A stretch of 64,000 nucleotides of DNA from Chaenocephalus aceratus. Lineage: Eukaryota > Chordata > Actinopteri > Perciformes > Channichthyidae. Under the pieces are notes generated by a model. That model ran no database searches. It was given only the letters and a program-made list of their open reading frames with translations, and had not been told where the DNA came from. Shown here one piece after another: positions 1 to 10,955 of the stretch (its first letter is position 1; every line of letters begins with the position of its first letter). The stretch spans positions 19,148,941-19,212,940 of the forward strand of contig CM043798.1 in assembly GCA_023974075.1 (NCBI GenBank). The letters are read 5' to 3'. A program made the position numbers and the translations under genes.

Positions 1-735
1 GGTCAACAAAGGTATTTTCTTTCTGACCTATGGATATAAAGGTGGAATAATATTTCATGGCAAATTGCCTTAAAGCAAAGTTGGTGCTAGTTAGTGCTAT
101 CCATAAAAAAAGCACACACTCTACATTAGAGAAAAATAAGATGACACGAATACAGACAGGTTACAAATAATAAAAGCGCTATATTTAAATATATAGAGCA
201 GCTACTACTTATGCATTATCATGATAGTGCCGAGTTAATATCTTACCTGTGTATTTGTGTGTTGAGAGAGCTCTGAGTCGTACGTCCTGTTACAGCCGGT
301 GTCTGCACTGAAGTGCATATCTCTTTAAGATTATAAATACCTGCACACAACAGAACACCTGAAAGTCAAAACTGGACAAACCAGTCAGCCCTGCTCTCCG
401 TGAACATCGCTTTGTTATTATTTATTGTAACCCGCTCAGGGGCGCACCTTGCGAACAGGCAAGGCAGGAAACTGCGTCGGGCGCCGTCAAATACTGCTTC
501 TTATCTTAAATGTCATTGTCTTGCTCCGCTCCAGTGGGGGGGGGGGAGCTGTCGGCTGTGCGTGGTGATGAAAAGCTGGTTCGAGGGGCTCCCAGTGAAT
601 GTTTGCCTAGGGCACCCACATACTCTTGAATCGCCACACCCGCTAAGAACTAAGGTGAGGCTATTGCATGAGCATCGTGTGATTCATGTCATGACCGTCA
701 TGACCTCATGTCGGACACTTATGTGACACTGTTGC
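1..735. other. Non-coding stretch with no recognised gene
   Basis: AT-rich at first, then GC-richer from about 400 to 700. A TATA-like ATTATAAATACC at about 332 is followed by GC-richer sequence, so a promoter is possible. The open frame at 400-726 resembles no family I know and is Cys/His/Arg-rich as chance frames often are. I call no gene here. Confidence 0.4.
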
Positions 736-835
736 TTAAAGGGCCCATGTCATGCTTCCCCTTGTGTGTTATGAAGGTTTGTATGCATGTAAACGGTCTG
801 CAGAGTCACAAACCCTCAAAGTACACCCTGTAGTG
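736..835. repeat. Half of a MITE-like repeat (TTAAAGGGCCCATGTCATG)
   Basis: The stretch starting TTAAAGGGCCCATGTCATGC, followed by a TATGAAGG...TATGCATGTAAA section and AAACCCTCAAAGTACACCC, resembles the left half of a short DNA repeat that I recall as common in fish genomes. No matching right half ending in GGGCCCTTTAA is present. The TATAGAA field starts where the other half would be. The family assignment is from memory. Confidence 0.25.
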
Positions 836-840
836 AGTAA

Positions 841-1190
841 AGGAAAAAAATCTATAAAATCCTATAGAATCCTATAGAATCTTGTAGAAATCTATAGCAT
901 GTTATAGAACATAGTCGTATTTGTAAGCCATGCTAAAGAATTCTATAGAACACTATAGAAATCTCTAGATCATTCTGTAGAATACTATACATTTGTACTT
1001 TTCTATAAACTTCTATAATTAAAACTATAACAATCTAAAGAATTCTATAGGACAGAACCGACTCATGACATATCTGTAGAAATCTATAGAAATCTATAGA
1101 AATCTGTAGAAATGTATACTGTAGCATTCAAAGAAAACATGCATGAAATGTTCTCTCTGATGCAACCTATACTAAATTCTATAGAATGAT
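841..1190. repeat. TATAGAA-rich AT repeat field (left)
   Basis: Many variants of the short motif (A/T)TCTATAGAA or CTATAGAAATCTATAGAA occur, with an approximate 11-12 base period that is clearest at 1078-1112. The core TTCTATAGAA is its own reverse complement, so orientation cannot be assigned. The same motif fills 14870-15420, beyond the nested elements. It looks like a degenerate AT satellite rather than a unique sequence. Confidence 0.6.
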
Positions 1191-1607
1191 ATAAAACTCG
1201 TCTTTAAATTGGAATAGAGAAAATCATAGTAATCTACATCATTTTGTGGAACTGAGCTGCTTTGCAAAAGCTGTACAGGTGATCCCTTTGAAATCTTTAC
1301 AACTGTATACTGGATTATGTGCCCAATTAAATTATGTAACCTATACATAACCATATACAACCATACAACATATTGGAATGGAACTATAAACTGAATGAAT
1401 GTCACTGTCCTTGTATTCTGATGTAAATGCTCCAGAATTTCTGTGACTGCATCTGTATGTATACGTTGATCACTTTTGTTATCTAACTAATTATCTGTTA
1501 CAACTGGAGATCAAAGCTATATAACAATATATATTGTTAGTGTGAGTCTGTTACAAACAACTCATTGGAGTCTGCAGTACTCTACTCGACTGTTTTGCAG
1601 TCTATTA

Positions 1608-1990
1608 CACTGTAAAAAAAGATCGTAATTTTACAGGAAATAACTGTAAATGTTTATAGTAATTATCATGTTTTTTTAAATAACTTGCAAAATCCTGTAA
1701 AATGACAGATATTAACTATAAATTAACAACCCAAAACATTATTTTAAGTATTTTGACAATAACAACAAATAACGTTACGTTACAATACATTTACTATATA
1801 ATATTTACAGTATTTTTGCACTTTCAGAAAATACATGCAGATGTACGTAAAATAAAAAGTATTATCTGTAATTAAATATGTAACTCGTAATATAAAAGTG
1901 TATTACTATTATAAGACTTTAAGATATTTATTTGTAATTTTAAGGTAAACATAAAACTGTCAAAAACTGCGTCAAATAAAAAAAAGTTAA
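1608..1990. repeat. Degenerate CTGTAAAA/TTTTACAG repeat
   Basis: CACTGTAAAAAAA, TTTTACAGGAAATAACTGTAAA and CCTGTAAAATGACAG occur close together. This is the pattern of a common AT-rich fish DNA repeat whose ends read CACTGTAAAA. It is too decayed to give ends or a target duplication. A related piece lies at 14580-14850. Confidence 0.4.
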
Positions 1991-2490
1991 ATGTAAGTAA
2001 AACATTTTTACATAAACCATTTTCTCAATATTCGATTGAATCCACCAGAAACACAAAATATCCAATGTTGAAACAAAAGCAAATAAATATGTTCTCATTA
2101 AATTCCTAACTTACTATATTGTAAACATCTAAAGTTGACAATATCATTAAAAAAAAAAAATCATAGAAAGTGGAGAAATCTCTGCAAAACACACACTGTT
2201 ATTTTTTTTTCATTGGTCAATATACAGTAATAAGCCTTAGTCTTACAGTATAATGTATGGTTTTCGGATTCTGGCCGGCAGCCAGAGCTACGGCACTTGA
2301 AATAGAATTCAGCCAAAACACAGCAGACAAGTCAGGCATGGAATGAGTCCACAACACTCCTAATTGGTTAATATAAACGTAATTAAAGAAACCTGCCAAT
2401 GAGAACTGTCCGTGCCTGTCGTTCACATTTGAAACATCCACGTCAGTTTGAGCGGGTCTCCTCCTGCGAGCTACAGCTGTCTGTGTGTCT
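1991..2490. other. AT-rich non-coding DNA
   Basis: No gene or clear repeat is seen. The minus-strand open frame at 2217-2441 shows no recognisable family. CpG and GC content rise after about 2400, leading into the possible first exon that follows. Confidence 0.4.
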
Positions 2491-2587
2491 GCTGCAGGAG
2501 TTTATGGATTAATATCGGGATCGTTTTACATCTACACATTAAATATGGGCATCGGGACGTCAACAAAGAACAGAAGACTTGAGATAT
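2491..2587 (+). other. Possible first exon ending in a strong 5' splice donor
   Basis: A GC-richer stretch ends in ATATG|GTGAGTCC, a near-consensus splice donor. An ATG at 2545 opens a frame of about 14 codons up to that donor (starting MGIGTSTKNRR). The donor lies about 55 bases before the end of the long-TIR element, which would put that insertion inside the first intron. No downstream exon joins it in a convincing frame, so this could be a non-coding RNA exon or chance. Confidence 0.2.
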
Positions 2588-2641
2588 GGTGAGTCCTGCA
2601 ACTGTAATGGAGTTAAATATGTATTTAGATAATCATTAGTT

Positions 2642-3305
2642 CAGGGTTGCCAACTTTGGGTAACTGGCTGGAGTGAGATTTTGGTATCATGGGTTTGATT
2701 ACACATATGCGCACGAAATGACTGCTATCGTGTCAGTAGCGGGACCTTAGCATATATAGGATATATATACAATATATACAAATACACAATATTGGACACA
2801 GACTATAAAGGACACACAGTTTCATTCACTTATGAAAGTCAAACACATGTTTGTTTCCACTGTTTTATTGTGTGCCTGTCGCGATAAGTAATTCATTGAC
2901 TTATCGTACGATAAATAAAAATGAACTCGATAAATTGCCATTTACATGAGGATGTGACTAGCAGTTTGAAAGGATGTACTTGAATTATTATTATATATTA
3001 TCATTATGTCAGTGGTCTAAAATGGTCATACAACGGTGCCGACAATATTATCGTTTATTGCAATAATTTCCGGGAAAATGTATCCAACAAAATTAATTAT
3101 TGTGAGAGGCCTATACATGAAACACACACACACAAACAAATGTACAGACTTACTCCAAACTGCCAAATATATTAATTAACACACTCTCACTCTCATATAC
3201 TCTTTGACTCTATTTTGGCCTAGTAGAACCATAAGCAGCAAACATTTACTTTTTATCATTTCTACTGGATCTTAGATCTGCGCATGCGCAATACGGGTCG
3301 GCAGT
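2642..3305 (+). repeat. Left terminal inverted repeat of the long-TIR element
   Basis: 664 bp, complementary to 7235-7879. It contains an AT-rich TATATA section near 2755 and, at its inner edge, TGCGCATGCGCA (3279-3290). That is a perfect palindrome matching the consensus bound by the vertebrate transcription factor NRF1. It ends at GGCAGT, after which the two arms stop matching. Confidence 0.8.
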
Positions 3306-3599
3306 GGCCACTGAGAAGAAAAATAAATACATCTATTACTACACGACATATTTAAAAAAATGAATGCCATTTTAGTTTTTTGTTACTTTGTTCTGAAAGC
3401 TGAACCTGCTGCTCCTCACAGAGAGAAGAGGGAAAAGGCTGTGAATTACTTTACATTGTGGATAAGGGTTGATAGCCCCCATTGTTCTGTGTGTCAAAAT
3501 GAAAGACAGCCCACACACCTATCAATCATCAAACCGTGGGGTCTTATTTCATTACGTGTTGATTTCTATCAACACGTTCAAAAGACCTCATGAAAGAAA

Positions 3600-6500
3600 A
3601 ACCAAGAAGTGAGGATACCCGGCCCGGAGGAAGCCCGGGGTCCCTTTCTGGAGCCAGGCCCAGAAGGAGGACTCGTCGGCGAGCGTCTGGTGGCCGGGCT
3701 TGCCACGGAGCCCGGGCCGGGCCCAGCCCGAAAAGGCAATGTGGGCAACACCTCCGCTTCTCCGTCCGCCGACGCTGTGCGTAGAGGTGAGCCCAACCAG
3801 ATCCAACTGATAACGCTCCACCGCGGGCCCACCACCTACGGGAAACAACGATGGGGTCGGGTGCGCTGCCAGAAGGGTGGCAGTGAAAGCGGAGGGTCTC
3901 GACCGACCAGACCCGGGCGACAGAAGCTGGCTTTGGGGACGTGGAACGTCACCTCTCTGGGGGGGAAGGAGCCGGAGCTTGTGCGGGAGGTGGAGTGTTA
4001 CCAGTTGGATCTGGTTGGGCTCACCTCTACGCACAGCGTCGGCTCTGGAACCTTACTTCTGGATAGGGGTTGGACTCTATTCTTCTCCGGAGTTGCTCAA
4101 GGTGTGAGGCGCCGGGCGGGTGTGGGGATACTCACAAGTCCCCAGTTAGGTGCTTTGTTGTTGGAGTTTACCCCAGTGGACGAGAGGGTCGCCTCCCTAC
4201 GCCTGCGGGTTATGGGGGGGAAAACTCTGACTGTTGTGTGTGCTTATGCACCCAACAGCAGTATACGGCCTTCTTGGAGACCCTGGAAAGAGTCCTGTAT
4301 GGGGCTCCTGAAGGGGACTCTTTAATCTTGCTGGGAGACTTCAACGCACATGTGGGCAATGATGGAGACACTTGGAGGGGCGTGATTGGGAGGAACGGCC
4401 CCCCTGATCTGAACCGGAGTGGTGGTTTGTTACTGGACTTCTGTGCTAGTCATGGATTGGCCATAACAAACACCATGTTCGAACATAAGGATGCTCATAA
4501 GTGTACGTGGTACCAGAGCACCCTAGGCAGAAGGTCCATTATCGATTTCGTTATCGTATCATCGGACCTGAGGCCGTATATTTTGGACACTCGGGTAAAG
4601 AGAGGGGCGGAGTTGTCAACTGATCACCATCTGGTGGTGAGTTGGGTCGAGTGGCGGGGGAAGCCTCTGGATAGACCTGGTAAGCCCAAACGTGTAGTTC
4701 GGGTGAACTCGGAACGTCTGGAGGAGGCCCAAGTTCAGGAGGCCTTCAACTCGCACCTCCGGCGGAGCTTTTCGGGCATTCCTGTGGAGGTTGGGGACAT
4801 TGAACCAGAGTGGTCGGTGTTCAAAGCCTCTATTGCCGAAGCCGCGGCGGGGAGCTGTGGTCTCAAGGTCCTAGGTGCCTCAAGGGGCGGTAACCCTCGA
4901 ACCTCCTGGTGGACACCGGTGGTCAGGGAAGCCGTCCGACTGAAGAAGGAGGCCTTCAGGGATTTGTTATCCCGGGGGACTCCCGAGGCAGTTGCAAGGT
5001 ACCGACAGGCCCGAAGGGCAGCAGCCTCATCCGTGGCCGAGGCAAAGCAGCGGGTGTGGGAGAAGTTCGGAGAAGACATGGAGAAGGACTTTCGGGCGGC
5101 ACCAAAGTTGTTCTGGAAAACTGTCCGACACCTCAGGAGGGGGAAGCAGGGAACCATCCAAGCTGTGTACAGTAAGGATGGGACGTTGTTGACCTCAACT
5201 GATGGAGTGTTAGGGCGTTGGAAGGAACACTTTGAGGAAATCCTGAACCCGACAACTCCGCCCTCTATGTTAGAGGCAGAGCTGGAGTATGACGGGGGAT
5301 CAATACCAATCTCCCGGGGGGAGGTCACTGAGGTCGTCAAACAACTCCACAGTGGCAAAGCCCCGGGGGTGGATGAGATCCGCCCGGAAATGCTGAAGGC
5401 TCTGGGTGTTGAGGGACTGTCATGGTTGACACGTATCATCAACGTTGCGTGGAAGTCGTAAACAGTACCGAAGGAGTGGCAGACCGGGGTGGTGGTTCCC
5501 CTTTTTAAAAAGGGGGATCAGAGGGTGTGTGCCAATTACAGAGGCATCACACTACTCAGCCTCCCCGGGAAGGTTTACTCCAAGGTGCTCGAAAGGAGGG
5601 TCAGGCCGATTGTCGAACCTCAGATTGAGGAGGAACAATGCGGATTCCGTCCTGGTCGTGGAACGACGGATCAGCTTTTTACTCTCGCAAGGATCCTGGA
5701 GGGGGCCTGGGAGTACGCTTATCCGGTCTACATGTGTTTTGTAGACTTGGAGAAGGCGTATGACCGAGTTCCCAGGGAGTTACTGTGGGAGGTGCTGCGG
5801 GAGTATGGGGTGAGGGGGTCTCTACTCAGGGCCATCCAATCTCTGTACTCCCAAAGCGAGAGCTGTGTCCGGGTCCTCGGCAGTAAGTCGGACCCATTTC
5901 CGGTGAGGGTTGGCCTCCGCCAGGGCTGCGCTTTGTCACCAATCCTGTTTGTAATATACATGGATCGGATTTCGAGGCGTAGTCGTGGGGGAGGGGGTCT
6001 GCAGTTCGGTGGACTAAGGATTGCACCACTGCTTTTTGCAGATGATGTGGTTCTAATGGCTTCATCGGTCTGCGACCTTCAGCACTCACTGGATCGGTTC
6101 GCAACCGAGTGTGAAGCGGCTGGGATGAGGATCAGCACCTCCAAATCTGAGGCCATGGTTCTCAGCAGGAAACCGATGGACTGTCCACTCCAAGTAGGGA
6201 ATGAGTCCTTAACCCAAGTGAAGGAGTTCAAGTATCTCGGGGTCTTGTTCTCGAGTGAGGGAACAATGGAGCGTGAGATGGGCCGGAGAATCGGAGCAGC
6301 GGGAGCGGTACTGCAGTCGCTTTACCGCACCGTTGTGACGAAAAGGGAGCTGAGCCAGAAGGCAAAGCTCTCTGTCTACCGGGCCATTTTCGTTCCTACC
6401 CTCACCTATGGTCATGAAGGATGGGTCATGACCGAAAGAACGAGATTGCGGATACAAGCGGCCGAGATGGGTTTCCTCCGCCGGGTGGCTGGTGTCTCCC

Positions 6501-6848
6501 TTAGGGATAAGGTGAGAAGTTCGGTCATTAGGGAGGGACTCGGAGTTGAGCCGCTCCTCCTTCGCGTCGAAAGGAGCCAGTTGAGGTGGTTCGGGCACCT
6601 AGTTAGGATGCCACCTGGGCGCCTCCCTAGGGAGGTGTTCCAGGCACGTCCAGCTGGGAAGAGACCAAGGGGTAGACCTAGGACCAGGTGGAGGGATTAT
6701 ATCTCTTCGCTGGCCTGGGAGCGCCTTGGGATCCCCCAGTCAGAGCTGGTTGATGTCGCCAGGGAAAATAAAGTTTGGGGCTCTCTGCTGGAACTGCTAC
6801 CCCCGCGACCCGACCACGGATAAGCGGGAGAAGATGGATGGATGGATG
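3600..6848 (+). mobile_element. Rex3: Rex3 non-LTR retrotransposon (RTE clade), nearly full length
   Basis: About 3.2 kb on the plus strand, ending in the (GATG/GGAT)n tail at 6833-6848 that is characteristic of Rex3. The body encodes an apurinic-type endonuclease followed by reverse transcriptase. TGGCAGACCGGGGTGGTGGT at about 5477 and CAGGGCTGCGCTTTGTCACC at about 5924 agree with the primer sites that I recall being used to amplify Rex3 from fishes. It sits inside the long-TIR element, so it arrived later. I found no clear target duplication. The short 3' UTR after the stop at 6823 is also typical of Rex3. Confidence 0.85.
3609..6823 (+). pseudogene. Rex3 endonuclease-reverse transcriptase ORF, broken by one frameshift and one stop
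   Basis: The protein would nick target DNA and reverse-transcribe the element's RNA. The endonuclease runs from about 3930 (LGTWNVTSL start) through [10 protein letters not shown] (about 4330) to the [10 protein letters not shown] catalytic end (about 4620). Reading begins in one frame and continues in another after about 4255, so there is a 1-base indel next to the CAYAPNSS motif. An in-frame TAA at 5459-5461 then separates it from the RT half (5489-6823). RT motifs are intact: FVDLEKAYDRVP, GLRQGCALSPILF and FADDVVLM. A C-terminal Arg-rich tail with RWFGHLVRM follows. Only two lesions block the whole frame, so it is fairly young, but it is inactive as read. Confidence 0.85.
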
Positions 6849-7234
6849 GTGTAGTAATAGATTCATTTATTTGTCTTCTCAAGAGAGTACCAGAATGTGT
6901 ATTTTATGTTAGTATTTCAAAAAAATCTCCTGGGGGAGAATCCCCCCAGAGTAGACCCCCCTGCAGGAGTTGGGTTGTCAGCATGTCAACTCTTTCACTT
7001 GTGGGGAAATTGCAGGATTGGCTCCAGGTCGCCATTTTTATTTACTACAAGACAAATGTGCCTTTTTATTTCATACAGTTCAATTTGGATTGAGACAGGG
7101 AAATAATGTACCTCACGCGTGGCGTTTCACTGTCAAGGGGAGCGTGTAATTACATTGCAAATACTGACTTGAGCCCCCCCACTGTATGGGTTAGCCCTAC
7201 CATAGATTACCAACAAAAATACTCTGGAGCCGCA

Positions 7235-7879
7235 ACTGCCGACCCGTATTGCGCATGCGCAGATCTAAGATCCAGAAATTATAAAAAAGTAAAAGTCTGC
7301 TGCTTATTGTTCTAGGCCAAAATAGAGTCAAAGAGTATATGAGAGTGAGAGTGTGTTAATTAATATATTTGACAGTTTGGAGTAAGTCTGTAGATTTGTT
7401 TGTGTGTTTGTGTGTGTTTCATGTATAGGCCTCTCACGATAATTCATTTTGTTGGATACATTTTCCCGGAAATTATTGTCGGCACCGTTGTATGACCATT
7501 TTAGACCACTGACATAATGATAATATATAAAAATAATTCAAGTACATCCTTTCAAACTGCTAGTCACATCCTCATGTAAATGGCAATTTATCGAGTTCAT
7601 TTTTATTTATCGTACGATAAGTCAATTAATTGCTTATCACGACAGGCACACAATAAAACAGTGGAAACAAACATGTGTTTCATTAGTGAATGAAACTGTG
7701 TGCCCTTTATAGTCTGTGTCCAATATTGTGTATTTGTATATATTGTATATATATATATCCTGTATATATGCTAAGGTCCCGCTGCTGACACGATAGCAGT
7801 CATTTTGTGTGCATATGTGTAATTAAACCCATGATATCAAAATCTCACTCCAGCCAGGTACCCAAAGTTGGCAACCCTG
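7235..7879 (-). repeat. Right terminal inverted repeat of the long-TIR element
   Basis: 645 bp, the reverse complement of the left arm, ending GGCAACCCTG. The NRF1-like palindrome recurs at 7250-7261. The arms differ by scattered substitutions and small indels, so insertion was not very recent. Confidence 0.8.
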
Positions 7880-8490
7880 AAACATGCAGCGGGGTGTCAC
7901 AGTGTTGTCGCCAAGCTTAATGTAAAGTTTCACAGCTTTCTTACAGCGGAATCTAGTTGGTTAATGTTCAGTATCCAACAGCTAGCATAGCATAAACAGC
8001 TAACCGCTAACGTTCGGCTAAGTTGCTAGTTAGCTCTGCTCTATATATTACAAGCTAACATGACTAGCTAATGTCACACTGTGTGAACCAAAATACTTTT
8101 TGTATTACTACATCATACATGCTTGGTCCAAATCACTGCTAAAATTTATTATTTTTGAAAATGTATAGTAAAGAAACACTCAGCCATGCATGAAATAACA
8201 TATAGCAAAATAATACAGGTAATGTTTGACTCATGTTGTGCATTAGAATTGCAGTGATACAAACATGATTTGTATTCAAAAAGTAAGAAAGGGACAAATA
8301 AAAATTAGAATTGGTGTTGATCCAAAACAGGTTGAGGAATTGAGGAATACCCGGAATCCTGAATGGTTAAAGTAATTTATTGCAAAGACATTACAATTAA
8401 ACTAATTCGGGTCACTTTTGACACATGTTGGTTGTATGTTGTGTAACAAAGGGTTAACATGACAGCTGTGATGTTCACTCTTTTGACAGA
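7880..8490. other. AT-rich non-coding DNA
   Basis: Repeated GCTAAC/GCTAGC words (7980-8060) and otherwise featureless sequence. No gene is seen. Confidence 0.4.
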
Positions 8491-8637
8491 GCACCAGTGG
8501 ACATTGAGGACTATGGAAGAGAAGATGTGATGGCTTTGTATGGAAAGCTGCTGAAGCCAGCCTGTGTCCCTCTCATCAGTCTCTCTAGGCAGCACCCAGC
8601 TATTCTTCCATCTTGCAGATGAAAAGACTTTGATATG
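8491..8637 (+). other. Possible internal exon, splice sites only
   Basis: TTCACTCTTTTGACAG at 8475-8490 is a good 3' splice site, and GTGAGTAATAAC at 8638 is a good 5' splice site. The 147 bp between is GC-richer than its surroundings. All three forward frames contain a stop; the longest runs about 43 codons to TGA at about 8621. If real, it is a non-coding or terminal exon. It may pair with the candidate first exon at 2491-2587. Confidence 0.2.
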
Positions 8638-10019
8638 TGAGTAATAACTAACTTGTGTCTAACATAATATTGAATGTGTTTTAGTAAAGTATTTAAAAAT
8701 ACCCCACATTGTTCAAGTACAGGACAATCAGACCTTGTTCAACAAAGATCATCAGACAATTGTTTTGTCTTTGAGGTACAGCCGCAGCAGAGAGTCTGAG
8801 TTTGAAGATGACACTAACATTTTATTTAGTGTTGTTTAATCAATCAATATTTACTGGTCTTGAAATTCCTCACTGGATTACAAAATGCTCGAATCTTATT
8901 GTACAGGGACATTATAGTCAGGGGGCCAATCCTGAAAAGTGCTTCCGTTAACACTTTTGCTGCCATGTTTGGGTAGAAGCTGTCAACATATTGTTTTGGT
9001 AAGAGGGGACCTATGTACTGTAAGATGTTCTAGGGTGGTTGACAAGTTTGAACAATTATTTTGTGACTTTTAGAGGCCATTTCAGGCCAATTTTTCAGAT
9101 TGCCTGCTCGAAATGACATGCCCACAATAAATATAGAATATCTCCCCAATCACAAGGGCCATATAGATAATCCTGGTATCAAAAGAAAGGTGACAGCAGT
9201 GGGATGGCTGCAGAAGTGTCAGAATGTAAATGGATGTTACTGTGTCAGAGAAAATAGAGCTAGACCATTGAAAAAAAGTAAAAAATTAAATTTCCGCCTA
9301 AAAGAAAACATGTTTTTAGAGTGAATATCAGCTTGGAAACATGAGATAGTAGCCCAAAATAATTTTGCAGATTCAATCACCTGAAGATGAAAATATAGAT
9401 TCATCGATATGTACCATTTTAAGGAAATAGACTGTTAGTGGTATTGACCGAAGCTCCGCAGCTGTAGCTCGGCGCTGCTAATGAAAACTCAAGTGCTCAA
9501 TTTGTTGGTTTTTCTTTTTTATTAAGAATTGACCAAGCATATCTTCCTCTTCGAAATCCCAGTTGTACTTCGCTAACACGCAGTGCCTGGGAGGGTGCGT
9601 TTGATTGTTCCCACCCTTACCTCACTTATGGACTAGGTCATGTTAGACAAGCAATCCAGTGGTCAGTTTTAGGGTAACCTCCATTGTTTTATTTTTATTT
9701 ATTCACTTTAAGAGAAAGGGATTTCAGAAACAAGTCTCACAAGTTTGGCTCGAGGTAAAATTAACAAAAGCTAACGGTTGTTAGACTATGTTCCCCCCTT
9801 CTAAACTTATGAAATAATCAATGCCCTTAGGATGCTCTCAATAACCAAAACCTCTCTCCATCAGGACCAGAACCTCTCGCCACCTCAACAAGGCCCGCCA
9901 CCCCCCACTGACACTTTACCTTAGCCACAACGCAGACTCTCCATGGAGATCACAGGATGGTAAATAATGCAATGTTTAAATATTGCTGACTGCACATATT
10001 TTATATTCTATAATTTATT
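8638..10019. other. Non-coding stretch with no recognised gene
   Basis: Mixed composition. The open frame at 9100-9324 resembles nothing I know. C-rich sequence at 9850-9960 leads into the LINE-like tail that follows and may be part of the same old insertion. Confidence 0.35.
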
Positions 10020-10131
10020 GCATTCTATTTCTTAATATAGTTCGCTATCTGTGTACTTTTTTAAATGTTGTATTTGTATGTACTCCTCATACGTGTGAAC
10101 CTACCTGGCAATAAACCCGTTTCTAATTCTG
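10020..10131 (+). mobile_element. LINE-like 3' tail (ACCTGGCAATAAACCCGTTTC...)
   Basis: TTTGTATG...GTGAACCTACCTGGCAATAAACCCGTTTCT followed by ATTCTGATTC is the kind of 3' tail seen at ends of CR1/L2-type LINEs in fishes. No coding part is recognisable upstream. It directly abuts the first repeat of the L2 element that follows. Confidence 0.35.
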
Positions 10132-10313
10132 ATTCTTGTTTTATTAGACTTCTCTATTTAATTTATTCTACTCTGTATAATTGTTCTGTAGTTATTGTAG
10201 CTAAAACGGCGCTTTTGAGAGATTTAAAATCTCAGATCTGCTCACGTGAACCAGTTACACAGGTCTCAGTAGGCATTCAAGCCTGCATTAAAATAGGCAG
10301 GGCCTCTCAGCTG
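10132..10313 (+). repeat. First copy of the 182 bp direct repeat in the L2 5' region
   Basis: It begins ATTCTTGTTTTATTAGAC and ends CCTCTCAGCTG. It repeats at 10459-10640 with a handful of substitutions. Both carry CACGTG, an E-box. The 145 bp between the copies contains GCTATAAAAGC (about 10357), a good TATA box, and CCACTGTAAGTTAT (about 10447), which resembles a splice donor. The arrangement fits an LINE internal promoter made of repeated monomers. Confidence 0.7.
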
Positions 10314-10458
10314 ATTGCGTGAAGTGTACAACAGCATGAAGTAGTCATTTTCCAGCTATAAAAGCATTTAAATAGGGCATTCAAAAACTGAAGAACTCAG
10401 TGTGCATCTAGACCGGGTGGTGACAATACCTATTGACGCAGCAACCACTGTAAGTTAT

Positions 10459-10640
10459 ATTCTTGTTTTATTAGACTTCTCTATTTCATTTATTCTACTC
10501 TGTATAATTGTTCTGTAGTTATTGTAGCTAAAACGGTGCCTTTGAGAGATTTTAAATCTCAGATCTGCTCACGTGAACAAGTTACACAGGTCTCAGTAGG
10601 CATTCAAGCCTGCATTAAAATAGGCAGGGCCTCTCAGCTG
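10459..10640 (+). repeat. Second copy of the 182 bp direct repeat in the L2 5' region
   Basis: Same length as the first copy, offset by 327 bases. After its CTCTCAGCTG end the sequence diverges and leads into a leader with short GGGAGTCCTGT repeats (about 10770-10830) ahead of the endonuclease frame. Confidence 0.7.
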
Positions 10641-10955
10641 TCGCCCATCAGCTGTAGAGAGTTAACTAATTAGAGGGGCGTGGCCCCACAGCTGTGAGAA
10701 CTCAGCAATCAGGCGTCCATTTTAGGTAGCTCTTTCCTGGAGCGTCAGCTTCAGCGTCAGACATTGGAGTCCTGTGGGAGTAAGACTGACAAAGACATTG
10801 GGAGTCCTGTGGGAGTCCTGTGGGAGTCACGAGGGTGACAAAGAGGAGGCAAATCCTACTCTGATTGAGCTAAATATCGCTGGTGTCTTATTTTCTTTTC
10901 TTTAGCTTTCTAACCCCTCATGCTATAATCATGTGTATTTTCTCCATTCCTGTTC

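Larger units (their letters stand above)
2642..7879. mobile_element. DNA transposon or foldback element with ~650 bp TIRs, host to a Rex3 insertion
   Basis: The two ends are long inverted repeats (2642-3305 and 7235-7879) starting CAGGGTTGCCAACTTTGGG and ending in its complement. They match closely over their whole length with scattered substitutions and small indels. No transposase is present. The sequence between the TIRs is about 290 bp of unknown sequence, the Rex3 LINE, then about 385 bp more. The terminal CAGGG recalls hAT elements, but I could not find a matching 8 bp target duplication (CATTAGTT on the left, AAACATGC on the right), so the superfamily stays open. Without the LINE it would be about 2 kb and mostly arm, so foldback element is a fair description. 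Confidence 0.7.

Noticed and set aside
4735..5442. 235-codon minus-strand open frame over Rex3
   Set aside because: Shadow of the Rex3 endonuclease/RT frame, which carries all the family motifs on the plus strand.
2634..7887. 8 bp hAT target duplication at the ends of the long-TIR element
   Set aside because: CATTAGTT and AAACATGC do not match, so hAT membership is not claimed.
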